Positions 48,464 through 61,344 of a stretch of DNA of 64,000 bases are shown piece by piece (position 1 is the stretch's first letter; each line of letters starts with the position of its first letter). This DNA comes from Brienomyrus brachyistius (taxonomy: Eukaryota; Chordata; Actinopteri; Osteoglossiformes; Mormyridae): positions 13,417,191 through 13,481,190 of the forward strand of contig NC_064540.1 in the NCBI RefSeq assembly GCF_023856365.1, given 5' to 3'. Under the pieces are notes generated by a model, which saw only the letters and a program-made list of their open reading frames with translations, did not search any database and had not been told where the DNA came from. The position numbers and the translations under genes are program-made.

Positions 48464-49256
48464 ATTCTGTTTTACAAAGTTATGAAGGCAGGTCAAGCCT
48501 GATGTTCCCATACACACCAAAGAATGATCCTAGTCTCTACATGGAAGACACAGTGAGCCATGCAATGTATCAATTATACACAGGTGTTGTATCGGTACTT
48601 GATATTGGCTTGTCCCCAAAGCCCAAGTACCATTATTGGTATATGGATTAAAAAGTCAGATCGCTGCATCCATCTTAGAGAACTCTACTGAAGACTATTG
48701 TCCTTTTTGTTCTTATCCATTATATTTCTAATTCAACAGTTTTTCAGATTTCCATCCCCAGATCATTTATAAAAGGAGTAATCAACACCATAGTCAACAA
48801 GGGCAGCACTCAGTACTCATTATCTAGTCTTTTTTTGGAAATTAAGAGATTTATTTTTTACATTTAGTAATACAACATATGCTTAGTAAAATAGTGGAGT
48901 CCTACTGGGCAAAGAGTTGCAGCAGCAAACCTTACAAAAAGCTTACAAAAGTAGCGAAAACTTGGGGTCAGAGAGCAGGTCAGCCATTATCAATGGCATG
49001 AAGTGACACTTATTCAATAGCCCAGCAGCAATACAATAACGATGCCAGCAAAGGACCGGAACCAACATATGGTCACAGATCCCCATCCCACCGTCCCCAC
49101 CTCAACAGACATTACTACAAGCCTGCAAAGATATAGGAAGATACAGGCACTCTTTGCTCCTGTGACACAAGACCGAGATGGGCTTAGGGTTAGGAGCTAG
49201 AGGAGTTGTTACTTTGACATGTAATATAAGATACAGGCACTCTTGGCCAGGCCTAC

Positions 49257-49587
49257 CTCAGTGAGGTGCGGGTTGGGATTGAAGCCGCACTGGCCGCACA
49301 CCACCTGGCGGCACTGGGTACAGGTGTTGCTGCTGTCTGCCTTCAGGTCCGCCGTCTTGCACACAGGGCACAGGTTGCTGCTGGGCATGGGAGCAATCTG
49401 CGGCACAGTGTACGGCGAAGCTGGTGCACTTCCGCCTCCATCGGATGCTGAGGGAGTCTTCCCACCCTTATCAGCTTGGGTCTGGGGAGCGCCCTGTTTC
49501 GCCGCAGGGGGCTGTTTGTTCAGGGCCTGCCTTCCTGCCCCCGCTCCTCCATCCCCTCCGCTGGGCTGAGGTTTCTTCGCAGGTACA
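49257..49587 (-). CDS. bsn: bassoon, coding exon 2 (first half of zinc finger 1)
   Basis: Encodes residues 60 (last base of AGT) to 170. The acceptor is CACCATTGCAG before 49587, with a CTGAC branch-point candidate about 20 nt further upstream. The donor is GTAGGC beginning at 49256, after the Glu codon. After a Gly/Gln/Pro/Ala-rich linker comes SPYTVPQIAPMPSS, a stretch typical of bassoon rather than piccolo, then six of the eight zinc-binding cysteines: C133, C136, C149, C152, C157, C160, and GFNPNPHLTE. The last Cys pair is in exon 3. In bassoon and piccolo these fingers bind the prenylated Rab acceptor PRA1 (family knowledge). The loop between the first two Cys pairs has 12 residues against 17 in finger 2, so finger 1 is unusually compact. 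The exon starts with the single base that restores codon 60, which supports the join to exon 1. Confidence 0.92.
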
Positions 49588-49621
49588 CTGCAATGGTGAG
49601 ACACTTGGGTCAGATGATGCT

Positions 49622-49790
49622 GACAGCCTCCACACTTCCACCACCCATGCTGAGCCTCTGCACCCCCACCACCCATGCTGAGCTTCTGCACCCCCACCAC
49701 CCATGCTGAGCCTCTGCACTCCCACTATAAATGCTAAACCTCCACAGCTCCGCCAACCATGTTGAGCCTCTACACCCTGACTAACTATGT
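49622..49790. repeat. bsn: 28-bp minisatellite beside the exon 2 acceptor
   Basis: About six units of 28 bp built on CACCCCCACCACCCATGCTG, increasingly diverged to the right. In the sense of the gene it is G-rich (GGGTGGTGGGGGTG) and ends only about 35 nt from the acceptor AG of bassoon exon 2. Confidence 0.85.
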
Positions 49791-49988
49791 GAAAACTCTG
49801 CTACAGGCAAAATAACAATAATGCTATTCACCTCGAAATATTCGATTAGCACCAATATGCACAAGTCAGCATTTCAATATGTGTAAAATGAGGATAACTT
49901 TCTAGGAGAAATTGCTCACAATTGTTCAGCAGGTATAATTAGACTGGTACACTTTTAAAGAAAGAAGTATTTCCATTACTGTTTCATA

Positions 49989-50530
49989 CACTGCCCAGCC
50001 ACAAAGAAGTCGCCGTTTGAATTTATATCAGCAAATACTTAAGAGCCAATGACTGGATCATTATTACAGCTCAGCAACGTTATGCAGCAGTAAAGTAAAG
50101 TCAGCTGAGTACCTGAATCTACTGACTGGCCAGGTTACACCTCCATCCATCAGCAATGAATGTTTGTATTCCCTGTTGGCATGGGCACATTCCAGCACAA
50201 GAATGCCAAGATTCATTGGGTTCCAATTGTCAAAGAGTGGTTCAGGGAGCGTGAGGAAGCATTTTCATGTATGACTTGGTCACCACAGAGTTGTGACCTT
50301 AACCTCACTGAAGTTCTTTGGGACGTGCTGAAGGAGGCTTTATGGAGCTTCAACTCACTTGTCAGTACAGGATCTTGGTGAGAAATGAAGGCAATTCTGG
50401 ATGAAAATAAAGGGTGAGATGTTGCATAAGCTTGTGGAAACAATGGCATGACAAATGTCCGCCAAAATCAAAGCTAAAGGTGGTCCAACGAAAAATTCAA
50501 TGGCGACTTTTATTTTTTGATCAGTCTAGG
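49989..50530 (+). pseudogene. Tc1-like transposon remnant
   Basis: Inverted ends carry AAGTCGCCGTTTGAATTT and AAAATTCAATGGCGACTTTT, flanked by TA (49987-49988 and 50531-50532). The plus-strand frame at 50190-50345 reads HWVPIVKEWFREREEAF then LTEVLWDVLKEAL, the last third of a Tc1 transposase. The final acidic residue of the DDE triad is probably the E of TEVLW. At 542 bp, most of the transposase is deleted. Confidence 0.75.
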
Positions 50531-51244
50531 TATTAAAAATACTACACGCACCAAAGTTGGCAGAGTTCATTCAGTCCAACAGGACTCAGACACTCTCAGC
50601 ATTGCTGTGCTGGTTGACACAGGTCAGCAGGTGTACTAGTAAATTTCACACTGTACTGTACTTCTCAGCCTATTTCGCAGGCCTCTTCCGGTATATTTCC
50701 TGATAATCATGCCCTGCCTCTCTGAGCTCCCAGTCAGACTAGCCGAAGAGCCCTATGTTGCACACGCATATGCGGGGCTGCTGCTTTATCTGTCACGTCA
50801 GTTACCATGCATCCACAAAATCAAGCGCATATGAGTAAGACAGGGGAGGAGGGGCTTCAGGGCTGGAGAGCCATGTGACTGGGGTTTTTCCTGTCAATTC
50901 CTACCACATGTTCCTTGCTTATGTCTGATTTAATTGATGGATTCATTCCTTTTCAGACTACCTGTCCCAATCCTGATGCTCTGTTTCACATAGCACCAGA
51001 ATTTCTCCCTGGGATGTTTCAGGTTTACCTTATGTTAAATTCCTGACGCCTTACTTTAAGCCTAGTACTTGTGAGCTTTTTCATTTTATATTTTATCAAA
51101 TTGGAATTTTCTTTTTGGGAAATTACTAGTATATTTATTTTAATTAAGTCATTAGGAGTTCAGTCTATTTTTGTAAAAATATGTTTATTTAGTAATTAGC
51201 AATGGCTGATTTTAATAAGCAATGCTTGGAGTGGGATACATTAT

Positions 51245-51411
51245 ACATACATTCATTTAATTAGTAGACACTTGTGTCCAAAGCAACAGACAAACTGTGG
51301 AAAGCAACAGCAATATGATAACTCTGCTACTCATGAGAATCAAACCCATGACCTTCCAGACTCTGGCAAAGATACCTAAGCCGCTGAGCTACACACCGCC
51401 AGTATCTATGA
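51245..51411 (-). mobile_element. tRNA-derived SINE, minus strand
   Basis: The minus strand shows GTGTAGCTCAGCGGCTTAGG (A-box-like) and GGTCATGGGTTTGATTCTC (B-box-like). It ends in the tail complementary to TAGACACTTGTGTCCAAAGC. It is probably the same family as 29520-29650. Confidence 0.6.
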
Positions 51412-52604
51412 AAAACAATCCTGAGCACGTATATGCATGTATTACGGGATCTCCATTGTGACTCAACAGCTAGTCAGGCATAAGGGACTCTCCTGCTTGG
51501 ACAATCCACACGATTACAGCTACACTACAACCGCAGAAAGCCATAAGCAAACTGATACATTTCTCCGTTAAAGGTTGAGATAAATAGCTATTGCTGTCTT
51601 TTACTGGCTGCGCAGCATCTTTTGACAATGGCTTAGAAGCACCATAGTTATAGTGATTATAATAAATGATTGTTATATGCCCTCAAGAAAAGTGCCGGAG
51701 CAGCCAGGAGAAACTGCACACAAATCTTTAACAATATTAAAGATAGTTAGTTCAAATCAAATAAATGCATTTTAATCAGTGACTCTGTGTTCAAAAACTT
51801 ATGCTTGACACAAACAGGTCAAATTTCGCACTTTGAATCAATGCTTGGTTTAACTGTGTAGTAACCAATGAGGTAACCAATACAAACCAACTAGCTATGA
51901 TTAATGTAGCATGATGTCTACAAATAGTTTTTTTTGAAGCTTTATTTCTCTAACTACTATTAAAACATTTTCCTAAATTTATGTTTAAACCAGGAATTAA
52001 TGCATGAATGCTGCTAATCTCAAGTATCCAGCATAATGACTCCACCAGGCCGCAAAGATGCAAATACCAGTGATCTAACCAGTAAACCACACAAAGAGCC
52101 TTAGTCGAAAGCCTAAACAAAATGACTCAAAACCAGCGTAACATAGAACAATGTAAGGATTTTAAGTTAATTTTAAAAGTAAAATTATTCTGTGTTGCAC
52201 ATAGTGGTTTATACAACAGAAAATGTATAAAAACAACAGGGATCCAGCACTGCTGCTTTAGAACATCTCAAACTCCAATATCTACCACGGGAACCTTTCC
52301 TCCGACTCATTTAGTATCTCTTCACTTGGTTTCCATTGCAATATTTAGAACCGCATATGAGATGGTTAAACATGCTTAGAGAAATCTCAGGCTAAATGGG
52401 GTAACTGGTAGGGAGATGGAGCACCCAGTGGTGTAGCTGGAGCCAAAGAAGAGAACCTTCTAGACCCCAAGACACTGCACTACTCCTAGAAAGCAATGCT
52501 GAGCACCGGGTTGGTTTTTGTCTTTTGATTCAGTTGATGCTAAATACCATAACGTACATTACAGCAACAGGAGCTAAAATTAAAAACAATAAAAATCACA
52601 AAAC

Positions 52605-53278
52605 TAGGGCTGTCACTATCAATTATATTAATAATCGAGTAATCTACTGATTAATCTGACGATTCATCAAGTAATTCTTTATATATAATATAATATAATG
52701 CAAGGCAGGAACCAACCACATACTGCAGAGTGCACACTCAGTCACACATGCAGTCAATCTGCAGCAGATCCGCCACACGCACACACATGGAGACCATGCA
52801 AACTTCACACACCAGGTGTGCCACTGTACTGCTAGGCATGCGCAATATGCAATGTTAAAATCAACATGCATTTCATGCACATACAATTTTCACATTGTGA
52901 TAGCCTGCAATAATCTGCTGGGTTCAAACAATCAATAAGTTACGCTAACTTTCCACTTAGTCAAAGGAAACTAAATTTGCGCTTGGCAATTTTGACCTTA
53001 TCACCCTAACGTCCCTTAACAGTTGTAATATACATTAATAACAAACATTGTATAATAACAAACATTATAATTGTATAATCATGTAATGTTTGTTATTAAT
53101 GTATAATGTATAGCTGTTAAAGGATGTTAGGGCTTTAAGGTATACTTGCGTGCTGCTAATGAATGTTCTACGAATGCATTATGAAGGTGCACTTAATGTA
53201 AAGTGTTACCAAATATTTTCATTGACGATTTTAATAGTCGAGTAATCAAGTTTAATCGAGCAATCGTTTGCAGCTCTA
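52605..53278. mobile_element. hAT MITE with internal foldback
   Basis: Ends TAGGGCTGTCACTATC and GATTGCTCG...-type right end finishing GCAGCTCTA (inverted, imperfect). Near-identical 8-bp flanks CACAAAAC (52597-52604) and CACATAAC (53279-53286) fit an hAT target duplication with one mutation. The subterminal CGAGTAATC repeats recur at 14640-14730. A separate inverted repeat lies inside at 53005-53135. Confidence 0.72.
53005..53135. repeat. inverted repeat, about 45-bp arms
   Basis: CCCTAACGTCCCTTAACAG (53005 on) is mirrored by CTGTTAAAGGATGTTAGGG (to about 53132). Between them TACATTAATAACAAACATT pairs with AATGTTTGTTATTAATGTA. The arms are about 45-50 bp with a few mismatches and an indel, around a 35-40-nt AT-rich loop. 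It is likely a second element nested in the hAT MITE. Confidence 0.75.
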
Positions 53279-54360
53279 CACATAACATAGAGAGAATCAC
53301 TAGAGGTGTGAGTGTCTGTTTTTAGAAGGCGATACCTGGTCAGAGGTATGTAGGCCACTGAAAGTCTGAATTTCTCACCAGTGGTGAAAAAACAAGAATC
53401 ATCTCTGTTTTACTTTGCTTGATTCTGTAGCTTGGCTTCATAATAACTGCTGAAGTACTATTTCACTGCTTTGCTACGTCTCCATCCATCTGTGTCTCGA
53501 AGGGAACTAATAATCACATGCGACTGACAAAAAAGAATCACAGTGGATTCTCTCTCCCATTCATGTCAAATTATGAGCAAATAATTAGCAGAAGCAATTA
53601 AATCCAACTGGGAACCTCTCCTGTCATAAAAGCAACGTCTGCTGTGTTATTCTCCAAGCAATCCCAGAGAGCGCTTCCCTGTTACATGTGCGGCGCTTCA
53701 GGATAAATTAAAACAGTGTGACTGTGAGTCACAGAACAGCATCTGTGCTGTTTTCTTCTTCAGTACAGAAAGAAACACTTGAAAATAGGACATATAGACA
53801 CTAGTTATTTCCTTACTTCCTTAAATACATTTTCAGTGGTATCTATTTGCTTTGTATAGCTATTTACACAGTGCCAAACCCAAATGGTGGAAAAAAATAT
53901 ATATACATGAATTGTTTTCACATTTCTCAAGATGTACTAACACATATATTTGTACTTGTTTAGCATAAACCTTTAAATTGAATATGTGCCTGCTGATCTT
54001 GTTGTTCACATAAGGAAGTATCCAAACTGCTCTACATAAAACAGCTAGCAGCATTAGATATTGTTTATACACCCTTTTCAAGAGTACTTGTGAGAAGAAA
54101 GCAGCAAATCCATAATGTTCTGGCTATAGCTCTGTGCTTGGCATCACTACCTGATCTTCCCAATACAGCACAATCCCTGAAAACAGCATCCAGAGTCTGC
54201 CTACCTATTATGGCTGTTCACACTGTAAAGCTGCCCAGGACACACAGGCTGTAGAGTGGCCTGGTTACAGGGCAGCTTCCGAAAGAAGCTCCACTAACAT
54301 CACAGCTTCGCAGGGAGGCTGGCATTTACATGGAGGTGGGCTGCCGCACACTGAAAACCT

Positions 54361-54370
54361 CACATGCACA

Positions 54371-54402
<32 letters not shown>
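54361..54402. repeat. (CA)n microsatellite
   Basis: A CA run with a few interruptions; shorter CA runs follow near 54440-54452. Confidence 0.95.
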
Positions 54403-54724
54403 GATACTGGGACTCACTCAGACAGTACCTCTCTCACTCACACACACACACAAAGATACCGGGGCATCCCTGTACTCCCTCACTCACTAAGTCACAGCCA
54501 TACATACACACACTCGCTCAAAGAGAACCATTTACCACTATATCTTGAAGACAAAAAAAATGACTGAAGCATGTACCTATAGTCACCAAATAAACAAACA
54601 CATAAGAAACTAAAGTATATCATTTTATTAGCCCTTCATGTACTTTTCTAGAGAGGCTTAGCAGGCAGCCCTGCTGCCTTTGCCCTCTTGGATTTGGAAT
54701 TATGCTTTTTCACATTTCATTACA

Positions 54725-54845
54725 ATATATCACATCATTCATTCATTCAGCCATTAATTTACCAGATGCTCATACCTAAAGCTACATACAGTTGAGAAAG
54801 CAGGATCAGACAATCCCATGAGCAACCATGAATGAATGAATGAAA
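54725..54845 (-). mobile_element. SINE tail-like fragment
   Basis: CATTCATTCATTCAGCC...CCAGATGCTCATACCTAAAGC resembles the tail shared with 51245-51411. No promoter boxes are recognisable. Confidence 0.35.
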
Positions 54846-54859
54846 GTTACATTATAGTG

Positions 54860-55340
54860 CTCTTACAAACACCCAAAGAATATTACAGAACTAATAGGGA
54901 GTCACTTCAACCACCACCACTGTGTAGCACCCACTTGGATAAAGCAACACAGCCATTCTGCAGCAGTACGGTCACCACACATTAGCTAAGGCAGTGAAGG
55001 AAAAGAAATTCGCCAGTTAGATGCAGGGGAAGATTAGGAGACCAGATTGATAGGGCCGAAGTAGGAAATTTTAGCCAGGACATCAGGGTGCCACCCATAC
55101 TCTTGGGGTCCTTCATGACCTCAGAGAGTCAGGACCTCGGTTTTATGTCTTATCAGAAGGAGGGCACCATTTTTACAGCACAGTGACCCCGTCACTGCAC
55201 TGGGCCATTGGGATCCAAACAGACCACAGGATGGGTTTCCCTGTTGGCCACATCAACACCTCTTCCAGCAGCAAACCAGCTTTCCTAGTTGGTCTCCCAT
55301 CGAAGTACAGGCCAGGCCCAAACCAGCTTGGATACAGGTA
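54860..55340 (-). mobile_element. 5S rRNA-derived SINE, minus strand, long copy
   Basis: The 5S-like block is at 55293-55331 (complement of GGCCTGTACTTCGATGGGAG, then ACC). The shared body follows toward lower coordinates, including the complement of GAGGTCCTGACTCTCTGAGG. It is the longest of the three copies. Confidence 0.8.
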
Positions 55341-58300
55341 GATTATCTAGTCTCATCTGTAGGTGGTATGGCTGCTGGCAAACTATGGGCTAAGAGCCTT
55401 GCTCAACACATGGTACATGAAAAGGAATAACGAATATACAGATGTGAGTTCTCAGGAAAACAAGACTCCTAATGACAAAACACTATCTGCAGCTTACTGA
55501 CAACTGGTGGATATGTTACGTAAACCATTCAACTTTAAAATTATGCACAAGATAACAGCAGACCTCTCCCCTCAAACTTTCAGCTTTTAGTTCGATTTAA
55601 GTGCTGCGCCTCTCCCCCGCCTTATAAATTCAGTTGACCCTCCCGGACACCTGCCGCGTCACTGCATTTCAGCTTGTGCACTCTCATGCATGTCTACAGA
55701 AACATTCCTTGCGCTTCCTCACTGTCACACACGCTGGCACTTATGCAGCGATGTACCCAACTGGTTGGCCTCATTCAGGGAGGATGGAGGGGGCCGTTTG
55801 TGACATTTCGCTTTCCCAGCGGTGCCTGTGGATTCATTAATTATGGCGCGGATGCAGATGGCAAGGTTTCCCCTCAGCAAATACCGTGTTCTTAACCATG
55901 GTATCTTTTTACAGATAAAGCATCTGGGTGCTGTGTGTTCCAGGAAAGTCTACATATCATGACTGGATTTTGATGACAGCCTAAAGAGATCTTCAAATGG
56001 CATAATTGTCTTCTCTAAGAAATACTGAATACTCCAAAGACCAAATGTAATATGTACTTCTGTGCTTAACTTAACACTGCCATCATTTTTGGGACCAAAT
56101 ATTTTACTATCAGGTAATTATTATGGATGAGTTTTCACTATCAAACATTCAAAAAGCACAGAACCAAAAAATCTTAACAGTATTGTGAGCAGTAGTGATT
56201 TGTAAGTCCTCTAAGCTGTGGTTTATTCCTTCAGAAGCTCAAAGTGTGGCAAAACTAAATAAATAGCTGCCCAAAGCATAATAAAAATTATTGTGTCCTT
56301 TATTGGACACTAGAGCTATCACTTCAATTTAATTTCAGTATTAAGACTATTTTTAAGGTTTTAAATAATCCTTTTGCAGCAAAGTGTGATGTCTCATTTT
56401 GTAACAGATATGCAGTGTGAATATGAACACTGTATGTTATATGCATGCAATTGTCACACAGCAAGGACTGCAGCAGCTGGCTGGGTTGAGGCCGCTTATT
56501 ATCTACTATATGTTAGTCTAATGTTTGTGTGACTTTTGCATGAGCTTTCTAAGCCAATCATAATCATTAATGCCCTTTGTATTGGATTCAGTCGTAGCTA
56601 GAGCGATGCGTTGGTGAGAATTATAACAAAAATGAGTGAGGAGGAGAAAGTCTAGGAACAAGAAACAAGAGCTCCTCACCCAAGACATCCCTCTCCCGCT
56701 GTACGGAAATGTGCTGGATTCCACAGAGATGATATTCAGCAAAAACAAGTACTGTGGTGCCACTGCTGTGCGTCTGCTGGCTAAACTGGCAGCGACACCA
56801 ACTGATGTCTTCATTTATGTCTTACAATTCAGTTGTCAGACTTAAACCAGAATGTGAGCGAACTACTTTCTTGCCTTTCCCACTAAAGACAGACTCCAGC
56901 AGTAGATGATATCTTTGCTATAACTTATTTTGGGTAAACAACTCCTTTGTTTGTTTTAGAAATATTGCAATATTTACCACAAAAACATCAAATATTGCAA
57001 TTTTGTTTTTTTTCCAGTATCATTCTATTTTCTATGGAATTAAAATAATGGAATCGCCTATAAGCCAGAGAAGTGTTGTTAGAATTGTGTGGTCACCATT
57101 CGCCATAAGTGCCCGAGGCACAGGCTATTAGACATTGTGTGTTACTGCACTTCAGCTACCTCTTCAGTTTAATTTAATTTCAGTTTGCATTTGATTTATT
57201 CAAGCTACCTTTTAATATCTACATCATTCTTTGTAGTAATGGATAACATCAAATTATGCATAGAAAGAAAGAGACATTTTGATCCATGCATTATTTTTTC
57301 CATGTGTGGTGGGTGGGGGGGTCGGGGGGGGCTTAATTAAATATTATTCAAACAATTACTGGCGAAATTGAACCAGTAATTCTGCCTGAAACGCACATCC
57401 CTATTAATTATATATTTTTTTGCTCACCAACAATTCCTTCCTTAAACAAAAGCTGATTTTGAAACAATTAATACATATTTTTCTCTACTGCCACAACTAC
57501 TGTCTTCTGAACTCTTCTCACTCAAGACCAAATCTCTTCCTGTTGAGTTTCTTGTTAAGTTTAGTCTGCAGTTTTGTCAGTCTTTTGCTTGTAACTCACT
57601 TACCACATGCAGCCTGTAAGTTAGTCTAATAACTTTTAAAACCGTGTCATTTCCAAGGGTGAATATCTCATTAACAAAAGCATGGGGATATTAATAGCAT
57701 AAGCATCCATGCTTCAAAGAAATCCTTCCGGAATACTTTCTCACAGCCGTGAATCATGAGGTAGTAGCTTTTACAAGCCACCGGGTCATTTCTGCAGCTG
57801 CTTAGAGTAGCTCTCAGGAATGAGTCCAAATCCAGGGTCATCGTGACTGAGTGAGAAATCACAAGTATACTGTGATGATGACAATTTATTAGAATTAGAA
57901 TTCTTTCTCAGTATATATTCTGTTAACATAAACTGCATACCTGTGCTGATGATAGCAAACAGACTTATATTTAAGATATTTCATATATAGAGTAATACTA
58001 GCAGTAATGAGATGACATGTAAACAAGGGGAAACTCTCCATCAGCAGCGCAGGCAGGGAATCCTGTGTTTCGATGTTCAGCTGCAGGAAGATTGACCCGA
58101 GTGGAGTCTCCATGCTCTGCCCTCTGTACGGCGGTTCCCAAAGATCAGCAGCTTGATATGAGTTTTGAATGAGTTTAGTTTGAATGAATGAGTTAATGCA
58201 AGTGGCGAATGCTTTAAATGGCCCACAATTTTTCTCCCTCTGGCAACAGCGACACGTAAACTTCGTTGCGATAGCAGCCTCTCCTGCACAACAAGCTGTT

Positions 58301-59800
58301 GCAAGTGCACAAAACAGTCCAAGCTAGTGCCTCCCAAATTATCCTTTGCTTATTTCATATTACTCGTGTTGTCTTGCACAATTACGTGCGTGTTTTGTGT
58401 TACGACTTGCTTTTAAAAGCAAAAAAATACTTCCAGATCATCACCATCTTATCTGATGTTCTTACGCTCCTCCTGCTGCAAAGGGTATGTGCATGACATC
58501 ACAGCAGGCGGAAGTAGCTGTGCTCACACCCACTGAGTGGCAAAAAAACTAAGTGGCAGTGTCAGTGTTCAGCAGGAATGCCACAAAAAGCCTAAAATGG
58601 GAAAGAACTGTTGTGCGATTGATAGTACAAATCGATTGAACGGGAAATAGGAGATATGTTTTTGCAGATTCGGACATGGATCGGTCACATATGGCCAATA
58701 CCCAATCCGTCTAATAGGTATGGATCAGTGTCAATAACAATTGGCAATTTCTACATGCAATATCTGCATGTTCAGTGAAGTGCTATATAAGCACCACTCC
58801 TCCATACTCCAGATCTTCTGTAACTCTCCTACCACTCTACCATGATTTAACCACCATTAGCCCACCTTTGCCTCTCAATTCTGCATCTTCACAAACCACA
58901 CTGAGGTGCTTTAGGGAAGATTCCGGAGTCCTGGCATTATTGCATTGTGCTTGAGAGTAACTAATCTATCACACATATGAAGACAGCACAAAGCAAGGCT
59001 TATTTCTGGCTCCTCGCTTAAAATCGCCGCGAAGGGCTTCATCACAACAGTCACATCCTTATCAGCAAGGGCTGCAAAGCTGGTGAAGGGGATGATTTAG
59101 GTTAGCAGGCAACAAAAGCCTCAAGACAGAACCGGCATTAAGTCCAACTCAGAGTGTAGGGAAATCTAGCCTAATCCAGCACATTTTAAAATTCCCATAA
59201 GTATTAACAAAAGTTTTCTGTGTTTTTGGATAATACCTTGCTCTGGAAACAGCCGAGAACAATGTAATATACTTTGTTAAAAGATTTATAATATGCAAAT
59301 GATAAGGTATTTTATTCCTAAAAGCACTTCCAAGGCTATGAGTTTTTAATCACGGGATCTTGGTTTAGGCCTTATACTTTGTGGATTCTGTTTAATCAAA
59401 AACCTCCACAGCGTTTTACTTCTGAGCAGTATGCCTTCTCCCCCATTTGTCGACCTAAGCTACCTACTACAGCTGTGAACACCAGCTATCAGTGAGGGTT
59501 TGGGGGATCACTAGACTCAACTGCAGCAGCACTACACACGCTACACCATATCAGTCATTTTTATAGCTGTGGAGGGGTTTCACAAAATCACATAAAAGGT
59601 AAAAAATGAAAGTATATTAATAGCACAACATGTGCAGTTGAATTTGGGCCACTACTGACACCTGTAGAGCTCAGTCAGGCTGCTCTACTAACACTGGAAG
59701 TTATGGCTAAGCCACTGTCCAAGACGCCCCCCTGCCTTGGAAAAACCACCAAGCCACATTTGTTTAAGCATTATTGTAGTACCTGAAAAACTTTAATAAC

Positions 59801-60057
59801 CATCCATCCACGATCTCCCGCTTATCCAAGGTCGGGTGGCAGTAGCAGCAGTCGAAGCAGGGATGCCCAGACCTCCCACTCCCCAACCACCTCCTCCAGC
59901 TCCACTGAGAGAATAGCAAAGCATTCCCAGGCCAGCCGAGAGAAAAAAATCTCTCTAGAGTGTCCTGGGTCCGTCCGGGGTCTCTTCCCAGTTGGAATAC
60001 CCGAAACACGTCCCCAGGAAACCTTCCAGGAGGCATCCTAGATAGATGCCTTCAGAT
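59801..60057 (-). mobile_element. Rex3 3' fragment with 9-bp target duplication
   Basis: Aligns with the last 250 bp of the Rex3 at 43507-45968 (for example CCAGGCCAGCCG and GTGTCCTGGGT) with many differences, ending in a short CCAT tail. Perfect 9-bp flanks TTTAATAAC lie at 59792-59800 and 60058-60066. It is a severely 5' truncated, older insertion. Confidence 0.82.
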
Positions 60058-61327
60058 TTTAATAACAAATAAACCAAAAACACACAAAACATGAATACTA
60101 GTGGTAGTTGCATTGCAATGCCAGTCATGGTGGAATACCAGATGGCATAAAAATGTTGCATAAAAACTGTGAAGTAAGCACATCATAGCTTGGGAAAAGG
60201 TCTATCCGTATGTCCCGTGCATGGTATATAGGATCTGCTACCTAAAAATGGAACTGCTGCACCATCCACACAGCCTTGTCAAGAAAGGGTGTGCATTTTC
60301 TCTACAACACCACCAGCAGACACCGGCCGGCCTTATCCTTCCATCCCACCTGCGACAGTGCAAGTGTGCAGGTGAGCACATCCCTCAGAGTCTCAGCCAT
60401 TTAGCATCCATCCGGAAATCCACACTCTAAACACCGCTAGGGGAAAGACTGTGCTCCATTCACTCTTGAAGAAATAGATATTTTTATTGCTCTGCGACGT
60501 TGCTATTAATAGGTCATATACAACTACCATACATAAAGGTCTAGTTATCTGTGCCGGGCAGCGGTAACGTGTCAAATATTTACTGTGACATCATACTCCT
60601 TTTTAAATTTTAATTAGTGCAGCCCAGTATTGGGAGAGCTTGTGCCATTCTCACAAAATACTGATATGCATTACATAACTAAAAGATCCGCTACGATATT
60701 TTTCAGATAACAACTGATTCTTTTAATTTACTGCATATACATTATCCATCAGTCGAATACAAAAAATTAAATTTTTTCTACGAAAAGTGACATCTAGTTC
60801 ATGATTATGCCGGGTTGTTCTAATGTTTTTATTGATATTTTTGTCTTGCAATTCGACTTTCTTTGTAAAGAATATGTTACATCTAGCAACAAATGACCCG
60901 CGCCAATGCTATAACTCTACAAATGTCTGCAGATGGTGATACACACAGACTGGGAACAGCGGCGGGTATACGGTGTGTCGGGCAGCGATCCAGGTACAAA
61001 TCAGTTTTTTCACACCCCTCCAGGCCAAGCAGAATAGCGACCATTTCAACTTCAGTGAACCTCCACGAGAAGCCATATCACAGTTACAACTGCAAACCGC
61101 TCCAAAATGCAGAGGCAGCGTGCATGTCATCCTATACTCTCAGGTTGTTTAGCAAACATCGAATGCAAATATGTAAGATCGCAATAGACTGTCACCGACC
61201 AATACCATGAATCAAATATTCTTTATGTTAAATAGTAGTTTTTAAAGATTGTGCTATCAATATAACAAACTGAAAATAAACTGTACAAGCATCTTTTGGC
61301 ACTGAAACTCAAACCATTGCAATTGTC

Positions 61328-61344
61328 GGGGGGGGGGGGGGGGG
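61328..61344. repeat. G17 homopolymer
   Basis: Seventeen consecutive G on the plus strand, 48 bp inside intron 1 from the exon 1 donor; a C run in the bassoon transcript. Confidence 0.97.

Larger units (their letters stand above)
23652..49256 (-). other. bsn: bassoon intron 2 (25.6 kb)
   Basis: Bounded by the donor at 49256 and the acceptor at 23652. It splits zinc finger 1 just before its last Cys pair. Most of 29-48 kb is identifiable repeat. I recognise nothing in 23652-24255, 24345-25530, 26950-27830, 28565-29260, 30585-31472, 38145-39340, 43266-43493, 45982-46190 and 48461-49256. Confidence 0.87.
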
